Assembly: GCA_026413225.1 (NCBI GenBank)
Contig: CM048552.1
Location: forward strand, 49,243,001 to 49,307,000
Length of the DNA: 64,000 nt
Direction of reading: 5' to 3'
From: Otis tarda
Lineage: Eukaryota; Chordata; Aves; Otidiformes; Otididae
Under the pieces are notes generated by a model. The model saw only the letters and a list, made by a program, of their open reading frames with translations. It had not been told where the DNA came from and did not search any database. A program made the translations under genes and the position numbers. Below are positions 46,372 through 57,473 of the stretch, in pieces. The stretch's first letter is position 1. Every line of letters begins with the position of its first letter.

Positions 46372-48680
46372 TAAACAATTTTACCAGCAATCTGCACATA
46401 GGTGTCTCCTTTTTAGACATTCTAGTCATTCCAGAGACTGACTAGATAAAATTAAAGTGAAAAATTATGACAGCTTTGTACTTGGAATGAATACAGTATG
46501 TTTACTGCTGGTGAGTGTTTTAATAGTGTTAATTCAAATACGTTGATATTTCCAGATAACTTCAAAACTGGAGAGGCTATAAACACTCAGAGAGGCTGGG
46601 CTTTGAAGTGAACATGGCCCAGAGGATTTTCAGGTAAGTACGTGAGCTTTGCTATCAACAAATGCTAAGTCTCACAGGCAATGAGGGGAAATAAACAAGG
46701 TAAAAAGGGAGAAGATACAAAAACAACATTGAAGCAGTATCCATTTTACGAAATCAAATTTGTTTTCCATTTTGCAGCTTTTCTAAGGTTGCTTTTTCAG
46801 GCCACAGGGAGCTGTGACTGGAAAAGGCTCAGCATTTATTTTTTTCCATTCATTTGAGGGAGCTCAGACTGTCAAAGGACTAGGGGCAAATTGAATTTCC
46901 TCCTGGACCTGGACTTGGCTTCAAACAGGGAAAAGGAGATTTGGACATGAGTTTCAGCTCACAGAGACCCAGCTTGTGCTCAGAGAAGCTGTTACAGAAC
47001 AGAAGTAGAAGGCACGGGGTCCAAGGTGCAACACCCGGCTATGGCACAGACCTGCAAGGGAAGCATCCAGCCCTGGCAGCTGGACCTTCTGCCTGGTGCT
47101 CGTTGAGCGGTCACAGCCCACCTGGAGACACCTAAACTATGCTACAGGTCTGCTGCCACTTTAACCTCCTCACCCCTGTTCTTTATTCACCTTCAACAAA
47201 GTTTGAGAATGAAACTGGGAAATATCCTTGTGGGAACTTCTCTTTTAAGATCTAACCTATGAAAACACTTGATTTACCAAGTATAAAAAAAAAATAGTTA
47301 GTCTATAAACTCGAGTCAAGATCAAAGCCTTTTTGTGCTTGCTACTATTCAAAGCACAATGGGTCAAATTCAGCCTAGAAGCAAACCTAAAAGCTGGCCT
47401 CTTACATACTGAGCTGGGATTTGTAAATTGCAATGCTGCCAACAGTAGCAGGTCAGGAAGTAGTAAACCAGGTGCCTCTGCTGAACACCCATGACAGACC
47501 TGATGGGCAGTCACCTTCCAAACCAGACTCCTGGTCTACTAGATGGATCTGTCACTTGAGGAAGTGGCAAATTATTTTCAAAGTTAATTTGTTTAAAGAA
47601 TTGTGTAGATGCTGCAAAGAGACTTTCCTTCCCAGTAATAAAACCTTTCACAAGAGGGACTGTGCATCTGCATGGCCTACCTCCCTCTGCCTCCCTAGAT
47701 GGCTCTTTAGAGGAAGGGAGTTGGTGACATCCCTTCCAGTGGTGACAAACCGACTACTCAAGCACAAACGAGGATGCTCTCCACCTTTGGGAATGGCTGA
47801 ATTCCAGAAAGGAGGTTTGAATTCGTACCACCCATCTGAGTCTGTGATATGTATGTACACACAGGACTACAGGTTGTGACACAGTTTTCATTTAGTTAAT
47901 GAGATTACAAGCCATATAGTTAAAGAAATATACTTAAAAAAATAAAATTAATTTCAATGAATTATTCCTCTCATCCATAAAAAGATCATGTTCTTCATTA
48001 ACACAATCAGACTTTAGTTCCTGCTCAACTGTAAGGGTGTGTGCTACTCATTTTAGATTTTGTTTTATCTCTTCATGTTTCATAATCAGTAATTCACACT
48101 TCATTAAGGAATCACTGGCATATTCAAAAGGAGGCTGGTAAGATAGACCAGACTTTAACGTTTGAATTGAGAAACTAGTTTGTTTCATGGTTTAATCTAA
48201 AATAAGATTGAAAAAATATATATGAAGCATAACTGTCAAGCTATCACAGACCTTCCAGTTTTGCCTCCTATCAGGGACAAAAGATATTCAGTGAATTTTT
48301 CTAAAATGCATCTAAATTAAACTATAATGAAACTACTGATTTTAGAATGAGGGAAAATCTGAAATGACCTAATGGTTAAGAAACTGTCATACAGGCTGGA
48401 AATATATAAAAGCAGGCTTCCCTGAAGTCGCATCACTATTAATTGAGAACGTAATTCTGGCACTGGGTTGTCCCCTTGCTTCTTTGTTTCTGATTAGCAG
48501 TTCTCTATACTTAGGGCAGCAACACCAAATGAGATTTTAAAAAGTAGAGAAGGAAATAAGATTCTATGCCATAATTCCATTAAACAGTTTTAAAAAGCCC
48601 ATGAGTGGTGGTTTTTTACCTTTATAAGATTAGAGATTTCAGATTTAAAATTGTAGATTTTTTATCATGGGCCATCTAGT

Positions 48681-48726
48681 TTTGGTTTTTTTTTTGTTGT
48701 TGTTTTTGGTTTTTTGGGTTTTTTTA
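48681..48726. repeat. T/G-rich low-complexity tract
   Basis: T-runs are interrupted by G, GG and GTTG over about 46 bp. Confidence 0.9.
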
Positions 48727-50254
48727 AAAAAGGAAAGACTTTTAAGGCTTTTAGTGTTATAATGCTCAGATCTACAGTGCCTGAAAATTAGGCGCTGGCT
48801 CTAGGTTGAAATTCATGATGCTGCATCTAGTGCCTACTGGTGTAGTTCCACATTGTAGTATCTCTGCTGGCAAAGCTGGTTTGAGAGGTTCCCATCCTGA
48901 GGGTTTTGTTCCCACCACCACCCTCCTGAGTTTTCCTTCCTCTCCGTTGTGTTGATTAAGCTGTTTCTGAAGCCATGTCACAAAATGCTGTGAGTGATCA
49001 GGCAGTAGCACAGCCATGCAGAGAGGGGCGCATGCCCAGCTGCGGGGCTGGGCGTGCAGAATTAAGGGAAGGTGGAAACCTCTTTCACTAGGATTGCCCC
49101 TAGCAACAGTGGGAGCAGACACTACACAACAAGTGACAAACACATGTTGAGGGGAGAAATTAATGTATGAATTCAGGGTAAGGTATTTATTTTTTTTTTC
49201 TCAGAGCCATATTTTGGAAAGGTCAGTTCCCTGATGCAATTCAGAGCACAGCAAGAGTGGTAAGGGCTTGAGTGAGCCAACAGTACGTCCTGATGTGTAG
49301 GGAGGAATCCCACAAGCAAATATTACTGCTGATTACTTTGTACGGGAAAATTGGAGAGTAGGTTCCTTGTGGGAAGCAGGTGGTGAAGGTGACTGACTGA
49401 GGCAAACCACCAGGAACCAGCAGCATCACCGTGCAGCCCACCATCAGGGCACGTGGCAGGGAGACCACTCAGATCATCCTCCACCAGAGTCTTCTTTTTT
49501 CAGCAATTCACCAAGGGCAGTGGATTGCTCTCCTGAACTCAGTTGTCCAAATCCTGTCTGTGTCATATTTTAGTGCATGGGAGAGGGTTGGGTCTAGCTA
49601 TTTCCAGTCTTTTGAGATATTGCCTCACTGACACAAGCTGTAAAAGTGGTTTTCTAATACAATAGGTGGGTGTTCGTATTATTATGGTGCTTAATCACAG
49701 TTTACATGACAGTTTATTGCACTTGGAACTATAATCTCAGATCCATAATTTAAAAGTGCCATATGTTTAAAATAATTAAATTAGCATTTCATTTAGGCAA
49801 GGGATAAGGTGTGAGGGGTTTTTTTCTTATTTATTTATCATTTAAAATATTAATTTGGTAAAAAAAAAAGTGAAGTACTACTCAAAAAACCCCTACAAAT
49901 ATCCATTGCAAACTACCCTTAAACTTTAGTCCTTTATTCCTCACGGCAAAACTTAAAGGAATCAATTCCCCTCATCTATCCATGTAGCCACCCTCTAGAA
50001 GAAAACAAATCTATCAAAAATTCAAACGTAAGAGCTTATAAATGTGTAAGTCAATATTTCCAATAAAAAGTACTAAGTGATCCTAAAAGCCAATAAAAAT
50101 AAAATAAAATCTAAGAAAATTTTAATTTACATTCATGAACCAGGATGTTGACATCTGACAACTAAAACTGAAAACTCTCAGCCTGTTACATTAAAGTTTT
50201 ATCAAATATCCTGGAGAATGGAGATTATCCTTCTAATCGCTATTCAAAGACTTA

Positions 50255-50398
50255 CAGAATCATGGAATGGTTTGGGTTGGAAGGGACCTTTAAAGGTCAT
50301 CTAGTCCAACCTCCCTGCAAGGAGCAGGGACATCTCCAACCAGATGAGGTTGCTCAGAGCCCCGTCCAATCTGGCCTTGAATGTTTCCAGGGATGGGG
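50255..50398 (-). mobile_element. CR1 3' fragment (144 bp)
   Basis: 'cagaatcatggaatgg' opens the tail, followed by 'ttggaagggacctttaaagg', 'gcaaggagcagggacatctc' and 'gccttgaatgtttccaggga'. This covers the 3' UTR, the stop region and the last ~20 codons of ORF2 on the minus strand, 5'-truncated at 'gatgggg'. It is close in sequence to the copy at 52866. Confidence 0.93.
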
Positions 50399-51274
50399 TA
50401 CAAATGCATATGGATTATCTCTATATGCACCAAATTTCAGCATGATTGTTCATAGATTGGAGTCCTTGGGCTCAGTCAAAGAGCTTCTGACTTGTATTGC
50501 AGTTTAATATTTTCTTGCATTAGTGTGTTCAACAACATCTTTAAGCTATTTAAATCCAGATTAGTTTTGTCTTGATCCTTAATTATATCCTTTCAAAACA
50601 AATTTCCATCTGTTCTACTTTAAAGTTTCCAACATCTTATCTTGGGAAAGAAACATAACAAAATACAGCCCATTTCCTTGATAATTAAATAAAATAAAAT
50701 ACAACCCTACTTTATAGAATGTATCCTTTCCCCAGGTTCAGACGAGCTGCATTTCCACCACTCCTGAGAGCTTTACACATGGAAAGTCAAGGCATTTGTG
50801 CTATTTACAAGACTCCAGTTTTGACAACAGATGAACAGGGCTTTTTCTCACACTCCTGGCTTTAGACACATAAGCCTTTTTTTGACTGAACCTAAACCCA
50901 AAATGAAACAGTGTCTAAATACAATCAGCAGAATCTGCTAAGATTTATTGTAGTTATTACCATACATGTTTCTTGCTTCCCTTTTGACTGTATCTCCCCA
51001 AAATAGGTCTAACTTGTGACAAAAATAGGAATCTTGAAGTTAATACTTCTGTTCACACTATGGACACTGAAACACTTCTTTTCTTTTATGATTGCTATAA
51101 CCCGCCAACAAAGTGGTGAAGTGGTTCTGATAGACTACATATTTATTTATGTAAGTTAAGTTAAAGCAACAAGGTTTAGATCTTTCAGTGATAAGAGTGA
51201 GATAATACTGGCTTTCATGAAAAATATCTTGAAAGATACTTTTACAAATCTTGTTCTTCAGCATTTCTTGATCA
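50399..51274. other. Non-coding stretch, no gene seen
   Basis: AT-rich spacer between two CR1 insertions, with no recognisable feature. Confidence 0.6.
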
Positions 51275-51290
51275 TCTAAGGAACTTGAAG

Positions 51291-52751
51291 GTGCGCAAGT
51301 CCATGGGGCCTGATGAGATCCATCCGCGCGTCCTGAGGGAACTGGCGGATGAAGTTGCCAAGCCACTGGCCATTGTATTTGAGAAATCGTGGCGGTCTGG
51401 TGAGGTCCCCGATGACTGGAAGAGAGGGAACATAACCCCCATTTTTAAAAAGGGGAGTAAGGAAGACCCGGGCAACTACAGGCCGGTCAGCCTCACCTCC
51501 GTGCCTGGCAAGGTCATGGAGCAGATTCTCCTGGAAACCATGCTAAGGCACATGGAGAGCAAGGAGGTGGTTGGTGACAGCCAACATGGCTTCACCAAGG
51601 GCAGATCGTGCCTGACCAATTTGGTGGCCTTTTATGATGGGGTAACAGCATCGGTGGACAAGGGACGGGCAACGGATATCATCTACCTGGACTTGTGCAA
51701 GGCATTTGACAGTGTCCCGCACGACATCCTTCTCTCTAAACTAGAGAGGGATGGGTTCGATGGATGGACCACTCAGTGGATAAGGAGTTGGCTGGATGGC
51801 CGCACTCAGAGAGTGGTGGTCAACGGCTCAATGTCCAAGTGGAGACTGGTCACCAGTGGCGTCCCTCAGGGGTCTGTGTTGGGCCCGGCCCTGTTCAACA
51901 TCTTTGTCGGCGATATGGACAGTGGGATAGAGTGCACCCTCAGCAAGTTCGCCGATGACACCAAGCTGTGTGGTGCGATTGACACGCTGGAAGGGAGGGA
52001 TGCCATCCAGAGGGACCTGGACAGGCTGGAGAGGTGGGCCTGTGCCAACCTCATGAAGTTCAACCAGGCCAAGTGCAAGATCCTGCACCTGGGTCGTGGC
52101 AATCCCAGGCACAAATACAGGCTGGGCGGAGAATGGATTGAGAGCAGCCCTGAGGAGAAAGACTTGGGAGTGCTGGTAGACGAGAGGCTCAACATGAGCT
52201 GGCAATGCGCCCTTGCGGCCCAGAAGGCCAACCGCATTCTGGGCTGCATCAAGAGGAGCGTGGCCAGCAGGTCGAAGGAGGTGATTCTCCCCCTCTACTC
52301 TGCCCTGGTGAGACCCCACCTGGAGTACTGTGTCCAGTTCTGGAGTCCCCAACATAAGAAGGACATGGACCAGTTGGAAAGGGTCCAGAGGAGGGCCACA
52401 AAGATGATCAGAGGGCTGGAGCACCTATCCTATGAGGACAGGCTGAGAGAGTTGGGGCTGTTCAGCCTGGAGAAGAGGAGGCTCCAGGGAGACCTGATAG
52501 CGGTCTTCCAATACCTCAAGGGGGCCTACAGGAAAGATGGGGAGAGGCTGTTCAGTAGGCCCTGTTGTGATAGGACAAGGGGTAATGGGTTTAAATTAGA
52601 AGGAGGTAGGTTTAGATTAGATATTAGAAAAAAATTTTTTACAATGAGAGTTGTAGAGCACTGGAACATGTTGCCCAGAGAGGCGGTGGATGCCCCATCC
52701 CTGGAAATGTTCAAGGCCAGGCTGGATGAGGCTCTGAGCAACCTGATCTAG
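51291..52751 (+). CDS. CR1 ORF2 protein, reverse-transcriptase and C-terminal part (5'-truncated)
   Basis: An uninterrupted frame ends at TAG 52749-52751. Numbering codons from 51285, the domains in order are: [16 protein letters not shown] (5-20), opening the RT domain; NYRPVSLTS (64-72); [11 protein letters not shown] (99-109); palm motif [14 protein letters not shown] with catalytic D136 (134-146); motif [12 protein letters not shown] (191-201); motif C FADD with D224 and D225 (222-225); then the CR1-specific C-terminus with [30 protein letters not shown] and the usual ending LSNLI. All three catalytic aspartates are present. In the family this enzyme copies LINE RNA at a nicked target. 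This copy lacks the endonuclease and any native start codon (first in-frame ATG at 51303), and no promoter is apparent upstream, so translation is unlikely. The antisense frames on the minus strand are shadows. Confidence 0.93.
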   Translation: MRKSMGPDEIHPRVLRELADEVAKPLAIVFEKSWRSGEVPDDWKRGNITPIFKKGSKEDPGNYRPVSLTSVPGKVMEQILLETMLRHMESKEVVGDSQHGFTKGRSCLTNLVAFYDGVTASVDKGRATDIIYLDLCKAFDSVPHDILLSKLERDGFDGWTTQWIRSWLDGRTQRVVVNGSMSKWRLVTSGVPQGSVLGPALFNIFVGDMDSGIECTLSKFADDTKLCGAIDTLEGRDAIQRDLDRLERWACANLMKFNQAKCKILHLGRGNPRHKYRLGGEWIESSPEEKDLGVLVDERLNMSWQCALAAQKANRILGCIKRSVASRSKEVILPLYSALVRPHLEYCVQFWSPQHKKDMDQLERVQRRATKMIRGLEHLSYEDRLRELGLFSLEKRRLQGDLIAVFQYLKGAYRKDGERLFSRPCCDRTRGNGFKLEGGRFRLDIRKKFFTMRVVEHWNMLPREAVDAPSLEMFKARLDEALSNLI

Positions 52752-52774
52752 TCAGGGATGTCCCTGCTTCTTGC

Positions 52775-52833
52775 AGGGGGGGTTGGACTAGATGACCTTT
52801 GAAGGTCCCTTCCAACTCTAACCATTCTATGAT
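52775..52833 (+). other. CR1 3' UTR end: hairpin and 8-mer tail
   Basis: The self-complementary 'gacctttgaaggtc' lies about 20 bp before the ATTCTATG-type terminus. In CR1 LINEs this 3' end is the part recognised by the element's own reverse transcriptase. The same block recurs in minus orientation at 6506, 19936, 36864, 50255 and 52866. Confidence 0.75.
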
Positions 52834-52865
52834 TTTCCATTTACTTTTTAAAAATTGAACTAAAA

Positions 52866-53452
52866 TCATAGTATCATAGAATCACATAATGGTTTGGGTT
52901 GGAAGGGACCTTTAAAGGTCATCTAGTACAACCCCCCCTGCAAGGAGCAGGGACATCTCCAACCAGATCAGGTTGCTTAGAGCCCCATCCAGCCTGGCCT
53001 TGAATGTTTCCAGGGAATGGACAATCTGTTCCAGTGTTCCACCACCCTCACTGTAAAAAAATTCCGTCCTTATATCTAGTCCAAATCGACCTCCTTCTGT
53101 TTTAGAACCATTACCCCTTGTCCTATTGCTACAGACCCTGCTAAAAAGTCTGTCATCTGTCCCCATCTTTCTTATAGGCCCCCTTTAAGTGCTGAAAGGC
53201 CACTATAAGGTCTCCCTGAAGTCTCCTTTTCTCCAGGCTGAACAGCCCCAACTCTCTCAGTCTGTGCTCATAGGAAAGGTGCTCCAGCCCTCTGATCATT
53301 TTTGTGGCCCTCCTCTGGACTTGCTGCAACTGGTCCATGTCCTTCTTATGTTGGGGGCTCCAGAGATGGACGCAGTACTCCAGGTGGGGTCTCACCAGAG
53401 TGGAGTAGAGAGGCAGAATCACCTCCCTCAACCTGCTGGCCACGCTTCTTTT
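52866..53452 (-). mobile_element. CR1 LINE 3' fragment, frame broken
   Basis: Three tail 8-mers ('tcatagtatcatagaatcac') are followed by the 3' UTR and about 460 bp of ORF2 C-terminus on the minus strand. It stops at 'cacgcttctttt', the truncation point. Compared with the open copy, a deletion of about 20 bp lies at 53012-53020 ('ccagggaatggacaatctg'). A 7-bp duplication at about 53148-53162 ('tctgtcatctgtcc') shifts the frame. It is older than its plus-strand neighbour. Confidence 0.94.
52912..53443 (-). pseudogene. CR1 ORF2 C-terminal remnant, frameshifted
   Basis: On the minus strand, 53443-53153 reads [22 protein letters not shown] and continues through [20 protein letters not shown] to [14 protein letters not shown]. 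The 7-bp duplication then shifts to a second frame (53166-52912) reading DRLFSRVCSNRTRGNGSK and FKARLDGALSNLIW. The stop codon that normally follows LSNLI is lost by substitution, so the second frame runs on into the 3' UTR. It is non-functional. Confidence 0.9.
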
Positions 53453-53524
53453 ATAATAAAGTAATATTCTACATTACATTGTTCTAAGAAAAACTGTAGG
53501 AGTTGAAAAGGGAGTAACCAATAC

Positions 53525-53580
53525 AGAAATGCTTAAGGGCAAACCTACATATAGAAATGCTTGGGGGCAGACCTATACAC
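53525..53580. repeat. 28-bp tandem duplication
   Basis: 'agaaatgcttaagggcaaac' at 53525 is repeated as 'agaaatgcttgggggcagac' at 53553. The two units are about 85 percent identical, an old duplication. Confidence 0.8.
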
Positions 53581-54922
53581 TGCAACATAATTCAGATCAG
53601 TGTCACATTAGGTTAAATGAGCTTTAATTGAACAGTATACTGACTTAATATATTGGCTTTTATTATTGGAGTGACCATAGTGGGGAAAATATTCAGGATC
53701 TCTGTGCTCTGGCCCAATATGGGTTAACAGAGGGCATAGCACTATGGTACTGAGCAGCAACAGCTTCCTCATTCATTTCAGTGAGGTCTTAATTCAGCTA
53801 CCCACTGATAATAATCAAGGATTAACATTTCCAGCTGTTGTAATCTAGCAGGCATGGCATCGCTTTGCACAGTTTATAGTGGGTGAAGTCTCATTTTGCT
53901 GCCAAGTAGGGCATGCTTTGGAGAGGTGCCCATCTATTGTTCCCCTTCCAGTAGACAAGCTCAGAAAGTCTAGAGCCCAGGGATAGATTCAGAGTCTGCA
54001 GTCTACTGTGACATTTTATTATGTCTATAAGAATTCATATTTCCACGTCAAGGCAAACTCAGAAAAAAAAAAAATAGTAGTCCTTATATTTCCCAAACTT
54101 AACACAAAATTTGGAATTCAACAGAATTCCAGGAAAAGAACTATTGAATCTTACTGAAAATGAAAAAAAAAATATAATTAGTATTTTTCCAACTATCTAC
54201 TGTGCTTGTCAGGCACATTGTTCTATCTGAAGTACAGATTATAGCATTTAAATAATAGCTTGTCCAATTCCAAAAATACATGTAGACTATGTTAAACATT
54301 TGGCAGAAACCCAGGCAAACCTCATGTGGATATACTATGTCCAATAATGAAATTGCATTTCCTGCTAAAAATGCGAATCCTTGATGCAAGTCATTTATTT
54401 ACTGGTGAATTTATTTTTTTAGTTCTATTCTGAGATATAGGAAATAACTATAAACCAGCCCTCCATACCTCTGTTTGCCTAGTGTTCAGATCAAAGTTAG
54501 ATCTGAAAGCACAGCAGATGCAATTCCACTGAAGTTTGCTCTTTTACAAGGCTCTAAGTCAAAGGCTATGCTGTCTGTCTCACAAGTTAGGGAGGTATAG
54601 GTCGCAACATTTACAGCTCAGAGTAAAATAGAAAGTATTTTGAAATGGTCTTTGAAAACCTATAGAATGTGAAGCAGAAAATACACAGGGATAGAACTTC
54701 AGCTCATGTAAATAAACATTTCTCAGAGGAGCTATACTGCATGCCCTAAGTTTTCTGGCTTTTGTTTTATTTTTAAATTGAGCTGTCAAGTGAATCCTTC
54801 CTCAAACATCCTCAAGTGTTTAAAAAACATCTCGTAGTGTCACTCTCATGAAACTCTCCTATGCTTCGAAGTTTACAAAAACTTGATGATGAGTACAACA
54901 TGGGTTATGGCTGTACTGCCAT

Positions 54923-54946
54923 ACAGTACCAGTATACTGGTACTGT
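54923..54946. repeat. Perfect 24-nt palindrome
   Basis: The half 'acagtaccagta' is followed without spacer by its exact reverse complement 'tactggtactgt'. Confidence 0.95.
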
Positions 54947-55009
54947 GTAACAAAGCAGGATGTATAGATACTCAATGTAAATCATCTGGTAAAAGCAAGG
55001 AATAGTGAG

Positions 55010-56537
55010 GTGATAAAGGTTGCTGACGGCAAAGTTATTCAGAATAATCAAATCTACAGTGAGCTGTGAAGAGCTGCAGAAAGCTTTCACATTACTGGAG
55101 AGACAGGGTGATAAAATCGCAAATGAAATTCAATGTTGATAAAAGCCAAGTGCTGAGGAAAAAATAACCCTAACTCTACATTTTCTAGTGGTTCTCTACC
55201 TCTGCTTCACTGATACCAGCTGTCATTTTTTTCAGAGATGATCTAACTGATACATGTTTAACTAAACTCTGAGCAATTGTCTTTAGCTTTGAAAGCTGCT
55301 GTTTTTCCTTTCCGATCTGAATATCTTATGTGCCCAAGATCTTGTTTTTTATTTTTCAAACTATACCAGTTGTCTAATGAAAGATATTAGTGCTACTTAC
55401 AGATCTCATCCCACTTAACTGCATACACATGAGCTCTTGTCATTATTTTCCTTGAAGACATCCATGTTTTGTCTAGACCCAATCAAGAGCCACTAATGAA
55501 CTTCATGCATTAATGGTATATACACGTTTGCATAAAATATGGCTGCAAATCTGCGTGTTTGTATAAAATATCAAGTCTGATGTACTGGAAAGATTCACAC
55601 ACAGATTTACGCAGTGGATTCCCAGCTGAAAATAACATTTTACCCTCCATAAGTTAAGAATTTAAGTATTCTGCTGAGAAGAGGAGACACTCTGGAGAAG
55701 GAGGGCAGTTAATAGCACAGGAAAAGACAGAACAAACAAACACCCCAGCTAATGGGTGTTTCTGGAGGACACAAATTCACAATACATCACAGAACATCCC
55801 AAGAATAAGAATACAGTGTGCCACGTCAGTCGCACAAGCCACTTGAAGGGCTGGTAATAAAGGGGGTGTCTATGGAAAAAAAGTCTTGCATGTGCCAAAA
55901 AAGCTCCCCAGCCTCCAGTGATATAGTGGAGAGTATAATGGAACCCAAATAATCTAGGAGAAGCTTATGAGAACTCTAAATTTTATTTTACCACATTCAG
56001 GAAAGTGATGCTAACTTCATTGTGAACAGTTCTCTGAAAGTGCCAGTTCAGTGCTCAGCAGCAGTCAGAAAGGCAAATAAAATATTATGAACTATTGGGA
56101 AAGGAACAGAGGGCAGAATAGAAAGCATTGTTAGGCCACTGTATAAATATCTGATGTGCCTGTATCTTGAAAATTAAGCACAGTTCTGCTTGTGACATCT
56201 TTGATGGCACTATTTAAGTACATGGAAGGTTGTTCAGGATGATGAGGGATGTGGAACGGCTACCATTTGAGGAGGAATGAGAACTCACTACAGAAATGTC
56301 TGAGGGAGATAAGGGTGCACAGTAGACAAATCCATGGACGACAGATTAAACATGAAAGTCTGGATGCAGCCTCCAACATGCAAAGTCCTTAAACCGCTGA
56401 TTGCTGGAAGCAGGAACGATCTTACTACACTCACTTTGGTTCACTCCTTTCCTAAGCAGACACTGCAGGTGAGTGCTGGAAATGGGCTCCAAGGCCAGGA
56501 TTGCACCCTGACATGGTGCAGTTGAGCTTTTCCTATG
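55010..56537 (+). mobile_element. Old CR1-type LINE split by an insertion
   Basis: The left piece (55010-55188) contains 'aagttattcagaataatcaa', 'gctgtgaagagctgcaga' and 'gcaaatgaaattcaatgttg'. Its frame at 55114-55158 translates to KSQMKFNVDKSQVLR, the block that follows the polymerase palm. The right piece (about 55965-56537) continues with 'cattgtgaacagttctctga', the frame RMMRDVERLPFEEE (56236-56277), 'acaaatccatggacgacag' and a 3' end 'gacatggtgcagttgagc...tcctatg'. Order and strand agree with an ancient amniote CR1/L3-type LINE 3' half. Stops and indels abound, so it is dead. It was recognised from remembered consensus features, not by search. Confidence 0.65.
55189..55964. other. About 0.77 kb of foreign sequence inside the old LINE
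   Basis: In the parent LINE the two pieces should be separated by only a few tens of bases. The extra sequence is AT-rich, with no open frame of note and no recognised family. 'tctag' occurs at 55184-55188 and 55953-55957, a possible 5-bp target duplication around an insert starting TG, but the right end does not read CA. The evidence for a transposon is therefore weak, and a rearrangement is equally possible. Confidence 0.35.
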
Positions 56538-57435
56538 CTAGCACAGACCAATGCCAGTACCCGTGGACACAGAGGAGAGGGACGGGTTTCCTCTCCTGTA
56601 CTGGGAGAAAGTTCGAACTCTAGAGCGCTGGAGAGGATTTCTGGATCTATTTCCAAGGTGCTCTAAAAAAAGAGAGATCTAAGCCAAAGAGTACTTGGTC
56701 AAAGATCATGTGCCTTTAGTGCATCACTCTGGTTGGCCAAGACTAGTTTGTTCTTCCTGGCTTTTCAACTAGAAAAGACTCTCTCATGTCCCTTGAACAA
56801 AATTTTGGTGCCTTGGTGGGAGATCTTACCCATTATTGAAGGTTAATTACAGTAGCAGGACTGCAGGAATTAAAATGAGGAGATGAGCCCTAGAAACAGA
56901 CCTAGCTCAGCTGCAATAACCACTACCATAGGAGTGGCCCAAGAATGAAAAGGCACAAGAAAACATTGATGATTCCTAGGAAACCAGCAAACCTTGTTAG
57001 CTAACCAGAAGAAACATCACTTAGCAGATGTCTATTTCAAGTGTTGAATGTTCCTGAGAGGAAGCTATGTTTCTTCTTCATGTCAGCTTCAACAAAGTGC
57101 TAGTCTTCACTACAGTCATTATTAATGTATGATCTTTGTGCTTCCCAAAAGAGTGTGGTGGTGGGAAGAATGATTTATATATGCGTTTTCTCCCACTTTG
57201 TGGACTAAAATAGTCCTATTATGCATCATTAACAGACAGCTCCTGGTACACAGGAATAATAAATTAGCACCTGATCGAAAAAGAAAGAAAGAAGTTAAGT
57301 ACACATTGTCTCAGAAATATTGACACTGAATTTTACTGTTGGGTAATACAGATGAGCCACATGAAAGAGTAAAAACATTCACAAAGGTCTGAGCTCTGTG
57401 ATTTACACTGTCCTGCTGGAGGTGTTTGAAATGAA

Positions 57436-57469
<34 letters not shown>

Positions 57470-57473
57470 AAAA
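57436..57473. repeat. (CA)n followed by poly(A)
   Basis: Six CA units run into A26. This is a highly slippage-prone site and a likely polymorphic marker. Confidence 0.92.

Larger units (their letters stand above)
46061..50254. other. Non-coding stretch, no gene seen
   Basis: Holds an A/AAAG repeat at 46341-46371, a T-rich tract at 48681-48726 and a strong isolated splice-donor-like word (CAGGTAAGTA at 46630-46639). A 148-codon ATG frame at 47433-47879 has no recognisable domain and no convincing splice context. It is probably a chance frame, though it is the longest ATG-started frame outside the transposons apart from the 163-codon one at 20034. Confidence 0.55.
51275..52833 (+). mobile_element. 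CR1 LINE, 5'-truncated, reverse transcriptase frame open
   Basis: About 1.56 kb of CR1 ends in the full 3' UTR, with 'ggttggactagatgacctt', the short 'gacctttgaaggtc' hairpin and a terminal 'attctatg' 8-mer at about 52824-52831. The 5' part of the element (ORF1, the endonuclease domain and the N-terminal part of ORF2) is absent. Truncation falls near 'tctaaggaacttgaaggtg'. CR1 moves by target-primed reverse transcription, so 5' truncation and lack of target duplication are normal. High GC and a continuous frame contrast with every other CR1 here and point to relatively recent insertion. Confidence 0.96.
52252..53452. repeat. Large inverted repeat from tail-to-tail CR1 copies
   Basis: The last ~580 bp of the plus-strand CR1 (52252-52833) are complementary to the minus-strand CR1 (52866-53452), separated by about 32 bp of AT-rich spacer. 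Any transcript through here could fold into a long imperfect hairpin. Confidence 0.9.
53453..55009. other. Non-coding stretch, no gene seen
   Basis: Contains a 28-bp tandem duplication (53525-53580) and a perfect 24-nt palindrome (54923-54946). No exon or RNA gene was recognised. Confidence 0.6.

Noticed and set aside
47433-47879. 148-codon ATG-started open frame
   Set aside because: No homology recognised, no Kozak or splice support, and within chance length for 64 kb.
51828-52424. 198-codon minus-strand frame
   Set aside because: It is an antisense shadow of the intact CR1 reverse-transcriptase frame.
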